This document shows positions 59,277 through 64,000 of a stretch of 64,000 bases of DNA, piece by piece; within the stretch, counting starts at the first letter, position 1, and every line of letters starts with the position of its first letter. A program made the translations under genes and the position numbers. Source of the stretch: Pseudoxanthomonas sp. YR558 (lineage in GTDB: Bacteria; Pseudomonadota; Gammaproteobacteria; Xanthomonadales; Xanthomonadaceae). The DNA is taken from contig NZ_FPCI01000002.1 in the NCBI RefSeq assembly GCF_900116385.1, positions 682,001-746,000 of the forward strand, read 5' to 3'. Under the pieces are notes generated by a model, which was not told the origin of the DNA, ran no database searches, and worked only from the letters and a program-made list of their open reading frames with translations.

Positions 59277-59292
59277 CCGGGCGCGGGCGCGC

Positions 59293-60291
59293 TCAGTGCC
59301 CGCGTTCGACCGCGTAGCGTGCGAGGCCGCGGAGTGCGGCCAGCGCATCGGAGGCCGGCAGGTCGTCGAGCACCTGCTCGGCCAGTGTCGCGTAGTGGTG
59401 CGCGCGCTCGCGGCTGTAGTCCAGCCCGCCGGTCGCACGGATCGCCGCCAGCACCTCGGGCATCGCATCCGCTTCGCCGGCCTGCACGATCGCGCGCAAA
59501 CGGTTTGCCGTGGCGGCATCCGAGTGGCGGATGGCATGGATCAGCGGCAGGGTCGCCTTGCCCTCGGCCAGGTCATCGCCCAGGTTCTTGCCCAGCGCCT
59601 CCGCATCGGCGGTGTAGTCGAGCACATCGTCGGCGATCTGGAAGGCATAGCCCAGGGCCATGCCGTAGTCGTAGAGGCGGCGTTGCGTGGCGGCGTCGGC
59701 GCCGGACGCCAGTGCGCCGAGCTGCGTGCCCGCCGCGAACAGGACGGCCGTCTTGCGCTCGATCACGCGCAGGTAGGCGGCTTCGTCGGTGTCAGGGTTG
59801 TGGACGTGCAGGAGCTGCAGCACTTCGCCTTCGGCGATCCGGTTGGTCGTGTCGGCCAGCAGGCGCATCACGTCCATGCGGTCCAGTTCCACCATCAGCT
59901 GGAAACTGCGCGAGTACAGGAAATCGCCGACCAGCACGCTCGGCGCGTTGCCCCACAGGGCGTTCGCCGTGCTGCGGCCGCGACGCAGGTCGGATTCGTC
60001 CACCACGTCGTCGTGCAGCAAGGTGGAGGTGTGGATGAACTCGACGATGGCCGCCAACTGGTGGTGATCCGGCGTGCTGGGACCGCAGGCCAGCCCGGCC
60101 AGGACCACCAACATGGGCCGCAAACGCTTGCCGCCCGCCGAAATGATGTGGTCGGCGATCTGGTTGATCAGGACGACATCGGACGCCAGGCGGGCCCGGA
60201 TCAGGGCGTCGACCGCTCCCATGTCGGCGCGGGCGAGCGACTGGATGTCGGCCAGGCCGAGCGCGGGGCGGGGGGATTCGACGACGGCCAT
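59293..60291 (-). CDS. ispB: Octaprenyl diphosphate synthase
   Basis: 332-residue trans-polyprenyl synthase that elongates FPP with IPP to the ubiquinone side chain. First Asp-rich motif LLHDDVVDESD with the downstream RRGRSTAN, second Asp-rich motif FQIADDVLDYTAD; both motifs and the chain-length helix GDFLYSRSFQLMVEL are intact. Cytoplasmic. Divergent from ssb with 153 bases between the starts. Confidence 0.94.
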   Translation of the reverse strand: MAVVESPRPALGLADIQSLARADMGAVDALIRARLASDVVLINQIADHIISAGGKRLRPMLVVLAGLACGPSTPDHHQLAAIVEFIHTSTLLHDDVVDESDLRRGRSTANALWGNAPSVLVGDFLYSRSFQLMVELDRMDVMRLLADTTNRIAEGEVLQLLHVHNPDTDEAAYLRVIERKTAVLFAAGTQLGALASGADAATQRRLYDYGMALGYAFQIADDVLDYTADAEALGKNLGDDLAEGKATLPLIHAIRHSDAATANRLRAIVQAGEADAMPEVLAAIRATGGLDYSRERAHHYATLAEQVLDDLPASDALAALRGLARYAVERGH

Positions 60292-60444
60292 GGGGACAGG
60301 ATTCGGGAAGTGGCTGAATTATAGGCGTTACATGGCGGGGATTTCCTACGCAGGACTGCGGCGGCGGCCGACGGTGGGGGCCTGCCGGGTATACTCCACT
60401 GGTCTTTGCCCGCGCTCGGCGGGCATCCCTGAACGGATATCGAT

Positions 60445-60933
60445 ATGGCCCGCGGCATCAATAAAGTCATCCTGGTCGGCAACCTCGGCAACGACCCCGA
60501 AACCCGCTACACCCAGGGCGGCATGGCGATCACCCGCATCAGCCTGGCGACCACCAGCGTGCGCAAGGACAAGGACGGCAACCAGCAGGAGCGCACCGAA
60601 TGGCACCGCGTGGTGTTCTTCGGCAAGCTCGGCGAGATCGCCGGCGAATACCTGCGCAAGGGCAGCTCGGTGTACGTCGAGGGCTCGCTCCGCTACGACA
60701 AGTACACCGGCCAGGACGGTCAGGAAAAGTACTCCACCGACATCATCGCCGACGAGATGCAGATGCTGGGCGGCCGTGAGGGCGGTGGCGGTGGCGGCGG
60801 TGACCGCCCGGCCCGCGCACCGCGCCAGGACTACGGAAACCAGGGCGGTGGCCAGTCGCAGCGTCGCCAGGCGCCGGCCGCACAACAGGCACCGCCGATG
60901 GACGATTTCGCGGACGACGACATTCCGTTCTGA
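60445..60933 (+). CDS. ssb: Single-stranded DNA-binding protein
   Basis: 162 residues: an OB-fold domain (about 1-112, [20 protein letters not shown] to [12 protein letters not shown]), a Gly/Gln/Arg-rich linker (about 113-150, [20 protein letters not shown]), and the acidic C-terminal tip [10 protein letters not shown] that binds partner proteins. TATACT at 60390-60395 preceded by GGG is a possible extended -10 box. Housekeeping SSB; no phage genes are near. Confidence 0.97.
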   Translation: MARGINKVILVGNLGNDPETRYTQGGMAITRISLATTSVRKDKDGNQQERTEWHRVVFFGKLGEIAGEYLRKGSSVYVEGSLRYDKYTGQDGQEKYSTDIIADEMQMLGGREGGGGGGGDRPARAPRQDYGNQGGGQSQRRQAPAAQQAPPMDDFADDDIPF

Positions 60934-60977
60934 TCTCGCGCTCTTCGCGGTCGTGACCGATCCAGCAGGAGTTGTGC

Positions 60978-62033
60978 GTGCCGACATGGCTTGTTACCGG
61001 CGGAGCCGGATTCATCGGGGGTAACTTCGTCCTGCGTGCGGTCGCGCGCGGAGTGAAGGTGGTCAACCTGGATCTTCTTACCTATGCCGGCAACGTGGAC
61101 ACGCTGGCGTCGATCAAGGACGACCCGTCGCACGTGTTCGTGGAGGGCGACATCGGTGACCGCGCGCTCGTCGCGCGACTCTTGGCCGAGCACCGGCCGG
61201 ATGCTGTGGTCAATTTTGCTGCGGAGAGCCATGTCGATCGTTCCATTGACGGACCGGCCGCGTTCGTCCAGACGAATGTGGTGGGTACGCTCGGATTGCT
61301 TGAATGCGTCCGCGATCACGTGAAGGACCTCGAACACGGCGCGCGCGATCGGTTCCGCTTCCTGCACGTGTCGACGGACGAGGTTTACGGCTCGCTGGGC
61401 GAGACCGGTGCGTTCACGGAGGTCACGGCCTACGCGCCCAACTCGCCGTACTCCGCATCGAAGGCGGCATCGGATCATCTGGTGCGCGCCTTCCATCACA
61501 CGTTCGGCCTGCCGGTCCTGACGACTCACTGCTCGAACAACTATGGCCCGTACCAGTTTCCCGAAAAGCTGATCCCGCTGATCATCGCGCGTGCGCTCGC
61601 CGAAGAGCCGCTGCCGGTGTACGGAGATGGCCGGAATGTCCGCGACTGGCTTTTCGTCGGCGACCATTGTGAGGCCATTTTTACCGTCCTGGAGAAGGGG
61701 CGCGTGGGGGAGACGTACAATATCGGTGGCAACGCCGAAATGCAGAACCTCGACGTAGTCCACGCCATCTGCGCACTGCTCGATGCACGGGTGCCGCGCA
61801 CCGACGGGAAACCGCGGAGCAGCCAGATCATCTTCGTGACGGATCGCCCGGGCCATGACCGCCGCTATGCGATCGATGCGTCCAAGCTGCGCGACGAATT
61901 GGGCTGGGAGCCCGAATACACCTTCGGGGAAGGTATCGTGGAAACGGTGGATTGGTACTTGGCCAATCAAGCCTGGACGACGCGCGTGCTGGATGGCAGC
62001 TACCGCCTCGAACGTATCGGCAAGGCGTTTTGA
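60978..62033 (+). CDS. rmlB: dTDP-glucose 4,6-dehydratase
   Basis: 351-residue extended SDR, second step of dTDP-L-rhamnose synthesis (dTDP-glucose to the 4-keto-6-deoxy sugar). NAD site [14 protein letters not shown], catalytic [10 protein letters not shown] and [14 protein letters not shown] (YxxxK), [14 protein letters not shown]. The start is GTG at 60978, because AGGAG at 60967-60971 is 6 bases upstream; a TTG at 60972 would overlap that site. First gene of rmlBACD, 10 bases before rmlA. Confidence 0.96.
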   Translation: MPTWLVTGGAGFIGGNFVLRAVARGVKVVNLDLLTYAGNVDTLASIKDDPSHVFVEGDIGDRALVARLLAEHRPDAVVNFAAESHVDRSIDGPAAFVQTNVVGTLGLLECVRDHVKDLEHGARDRFRFLHVSTDEVYGSLGETGAFTEVTAYAPNSPYSASKAASDHLVRAFHHTFGLPVLTTHCSNNYGPYQFPEKLIPLIIARALAEEPLPVYGDGRNVRDWLFVGDHCEAIFTVLEKGRVGETYNIGGNAEMQNLDVVHAICALLDARVPRTDGKPRSSQIIFVTDRPGHDRRYAIDASKLRDELGWEPEYTFGEGIVETVDWYLANQAWTTRVLDGSYRLERIGKAF

Positions 62034-62043
62034 CATGGGAACG

Positions 62044-62931
62044 ATGGGAACGCGCAAGGGCATCATCCTCGCGGGCGGCTCGGGTACTCGCCTTTATCCG
62101 CTGACGCGGGCGATCAGCAAACAACTGCTGCCGGTCTACGACAAGCCGATGATCTATTACCCGCTTAGCGTGCTGATGCTGGCGGGGATACGTGAGGTGC
62201 TGGTCATCAACACGCCGCACGAGCAGGCGTTGTTCAAGGCGATGTTGGGCGATGGCTCCCAGTGGGGCATGGATATCCAGTACGCAGTGCAGCCGAGTCC
62301 GGATGGGTTGGCGCAGGCCTACCTGATCGGCAAGGAGTTTGTCGGTGGAAAGCCGAGCTGCCTGGTGCTGGGCGACAACATCTTCTACGGGCATGGATTC
62401 ACCGAGATGCTCCGCCGGGCGAACGCGCGCGAAGAGGGCGCCACGGTTTTCGGGTACTGGGTCAATGATCCGGAACGCTACGGGGTGGCCGAGTTCGACC
62501 AGGGAGGGCGCGTGATCGGGATCGAGGAAAAACCGATCTCGCCGCGCTCCAACTACGCCGTCACTGGCTTGTACTTCTATGATGGCCGGGCCAGCGAGTA
62601 CGCTGCCGAGCTGAAGCCCTCGGCGCGTGGCGAACTGGAGATCACCGATCTCAATCGCCGTTATCTTGAGCAGGGTGCATTGCACCTGCAGCCCCTTGGG
62701 CGTGGGCATGCATGGCTGGACACCGGCACGCACCAAGCGCTGCTGGAAGCATCCAACTTCATCGAGACGATCGAAGCGCGGCAAGGCTTGCGCGTGTGCT
62801 GTCCGGAAGAAATCGCGTTCGGAAACGGCTGGATCGACGCCGCCCAGGTCGAGAAGCTGGCGGCTCCGTTGATCAAGAGTGGTTATGGGCAGTACCTGAT
62901 GTCGCTGGTCGCGCGCGGGGTCGTGCGGTGA
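62044..62931 (+). CDS. rmlA: Glucose-1-phosphate thymidylyltransferase
   Basis: 295-residue nucleotidyltransferase, first step of dTDP-rhamnose synthesis. Active-site loop [37 protein letters not shown] with the metal Asp, [17 protein letters not shown] and [20 protein letters not shown]. The ATG at 62044 (MGTRKGIIL) gives the usual length; an in-frame ATG lies 9 bases earlier at 62035. Overlaps rmlC by 4 bases (GTGA). Confidence 0.96.
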   Translation: MGTRKGIILAGGSGTRLYPLTRAISKQLLPVYDKPMIYYPLSVLMLAGIREVLVINTPHEQALFKAMLGDGSQWGMDIQYAVQPSPDGLAQAYLIGKEFVGGKPSCLVLGDNIFYGHGFTEMLRRANAREEGATVFGYWVNDPERYGVAEFDQGGRVIGIEEKPISPRSNYAVTGLYFYDGRASEYAAELKPSARGELEITDLNRRYLEQGALHLQPLGRGHAWLDTGTHQALLEASNFIETIEARQGLRVCCPEEIAFGNGWIDAAQVEKLAAPLIKSGYGQYLMSLVARGVVR

Positions 62932-63485
62932 AGGTCATCCAGACGCCATTGCAGGGGTGCGTCGTCGTGGAGCCTGCCGTCTTCGACGACGAGCGGGGTT
63001 TCTTCTTCGAAAGCTGGAATGCCGATCGCTATGCCCATCATGGGCTCCATTTCACGGTTGTCCAGAGCAACGTGTCTGCCTCCGTGCGCGGCGTCGTGCG
63101 TGGCCTCCATTACCAGTGGCCGAATCCGCAAGGCAAGTTGGTCAGCGTGCTGGAGGGCGAGGTATACGACGTCGCCGTCGATATCCGCCGTGGATCGCCG
63201 ACCTTCGGGCGGTGGGCTGCCGTCATGCTCAGCGCCGAGAACAAGCGACAGTTCTGGATTCCGGAGGGATTCGCGCATGGGTTCGCGGTCGTCTCCGAGC
63301 GCGCGGTGTTCAGCTACCTGTGCACGGCGGTCTACGACAGAGCGGCGGACGCAGGCGTACGCTGGGACGATCCGGCCATCGGCATCGACTGGCCCGTGAC
63401 CGATCCGCAATTGTCGGCCAAGGACGCCATCGCGCCGCTGCTGGCGGACGTGGTGCCGGAGCGACTGCCGACGTACACGCCATGA
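62928..63485 (+). CDS. rmlC: dTDP-4-dehydrorhamnose 3,5-epimerase
   Basis: 185-residue cupin epimerase (185 in several species), third step of dTDP-rhamnose synthesis. [17 protein letters not shown] supplies the catalytic His and Lys region; [16 protein letters not shown] and [20 protein letters not shown] are conserved. GTG start coupled to the rmlA stop; its TGA overlaps the rmlD ATG. Confidence 0.96.
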   Translation: MKVIQTPLQGCVVVEPAVFDDERGFFFESWNADRYAHHGLHFTVVQSNVSASVRGVVRGLHYQWPNPQGKLVSVLEGEVYDVAVDIRRGSPTFGRWAAVMLSAENKRQFWIPEGFAHGFAVVSERAVFSYLCTAVYDRAADAGVRWDDPAIGIDWPVTDPQLSAKDAIAPLLADVVPERLPTYTP

Positions 63486-64000
63486 AGGTCCTGATACTGG
63501 GCGGCAACGGCCAAGTCGGGCATGAGTTGAGACGCAGCCTGGCGCCGATGGGCGAAGTCGTCGTGACCACGCGATCCGGTGAACTTCCCGATGGCGTGCG
63601 TTGTGAAGTGGCCGATTTCGACGATCTCGCGTCCCTGGACGATCTGGTCCAGCGCGTGGCGCCGAGCGCGATCGTCAATGCGGCCGCCTACACCGCCGTC
63701 GACAAGGCCGAGGATGACGCCGACGCGGCCTTTCGCGCCAATGCCGAAGCGCCGGGCGTACTGGCACGGGCCAGCGCCGCGCGGGGCATTCCATTCGTGC
63801 ATTACTCGACCGACTACGTCTTCGATGGCCAGGGCGCGCGCGCCTATCGCGAGGACGACCCGACCGCGCCCCTGGGCGTCTACGGCGCCAGCAAGCTGGC
63901 TGGCGAAGATGCGATCCGGTCGGCCGGCGGTCGCCATCTGATCCTGCGCACCGCGTGGGTGTATGGCAAACACGGCCATAACTTCATGAAGACGATGCTG
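63482..64000 (+). CDS. rmlD: dTDP-4-dehydrorhamnose reductase (cut by window end)
   Basis: First 173 codons of the last rhamnose enzyme, which reduces the 4-keto sugar with NAD(P)H. ILGGNGQVGHELRRSL is the nucleotide site, YTAVDKAEDDADAAFRANAE is typical of RmlD, and the catalytic STDYVFDGQGARAYREDD with YGASKLAGEDAIR (YxxxK) is intact. No stop before 64000; about 120 residues remain outside. ATG overlaps the rmlC stop as ATGA. Completes rmlBACD, which with xanB supplies sugars for LPS or exopolysaccharide. Confidence 0.95.
   Translation, partial: MKVLILGGNGQVGHELRRSLAPMGEVVVTTRSGELPDGVRCEVADFDDLASLDDLVQRVAPSAIVNAAAYTAVDKAEDDADAAFRANAEAPGVLARASAARGIPFVHYSTDYVFDGQGARAYREDDPTAPLGVYGASKLAGEDAIRSAGGRHLILRTAWVYGKHGHNFMKTML

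Overview
The window looks like chromosomal core sequence of a gammaproteobacterium of the Xanthomonadaceae/Lysobacteraceae (Xanthomonas, Stenotrophomonas, Pseudoxanthomonas or Lysobacter type). The reasons are the high GC content with very dense coding, a fused aspartate kinase/diaminopimelate decarboxylase, the MurD2-MurL peptidoglycan route, a bifunctional XanB-type mannose-phosphate enzyme, the rmlBACD gene order, tandem DUF3108 genes after purN, and a SUF operon that ends with a GNAT and a Rieske gene. No tRNA, rRNA, CRISPR array, prophage or insertion sequence was seen, and no gene-free stretch exceeds 300 bases.

Layout. 1-4.1 kb: LPS/Kdo genes (lptC partial, kdsC, kdsD) divergent from ibaG-murA and a small EF-hand membrane protein. 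4.1-11 kb: purM-DUF2238-purN-two DUF3108 genes, divergent from DUF2066-AI-2E permease-hda. 11-16 kb: an ECF sigma factor with a membrane partner and a PDZ protein, the MurNAc-recycling pair amgK-murU, and xanB. 16-19.5 kb: GlsB-like protein, M20 peptidase, ComEA-like protein and HutD/Ves protein. 19.5-31 kb: an iron block read on the minus strand, with two TonB-dependent receptors, two small single-span proteins, piuC, and a five-gene flavin electron-transfer operon (PepSY, DUF2271, DUF4198, ApbE, diflavin reductase). Three promoters in this block have Fur-box-like sequences inside them. 31-37.2 kb: Rieske, GNAT, sufS, sufD, sufC, sufB and an Rrf2 regulator. 37.3-45 kb: small membrane and secreted proteins, a cytochrome c lipoprotein, a SET-domain methyltransferase, a DUF5916 protein, two DUF1439 proteins, Cdd1, DUF3861, M23, DUF533, and an HU protein with a histone-H1-like lysine tail. 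45-53 kb: an EF-G paralogue, OsmC, a hydrolase, a glycine-zipper protein, an amidohydrolase and tandem PhzF proteins. 53-64 kb: lysC-lysA fusion, murL, murD2, a dienelactone hydrolase-like protein, octaprenyl diphosphate synthase, ssb and rmlBACD (rmlD cut by the window end).

Functional themes. (1) Cell envelope: Kdo synthesis and LPS export, MurA, MurNAc recycling (AmgK/MurU), the MurD2/MurL branch that makes the D-Glu-containing precursor, GDP-mannose and dTDP-rhamnose synthesis. (2) Iron: Fur-type control of ferric-siderophore uptake next to a putative membrane ferric-reduction chain, followed by Fe-S cluster assembly with its own autoregulatory operator. (3) Nucleoid: Hda, SSB, and an HU/SET pair that could be enzyme and substrate.

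Regulatory and repeat structure was read directly: several two-way terminators, Fur-type promoters, a palindromic operator over the suf promoter, helically phased A-tracts upstream of the HU gene, and two REP pairs (sufB-sufC, and the amidohydrolase/phzF junction).
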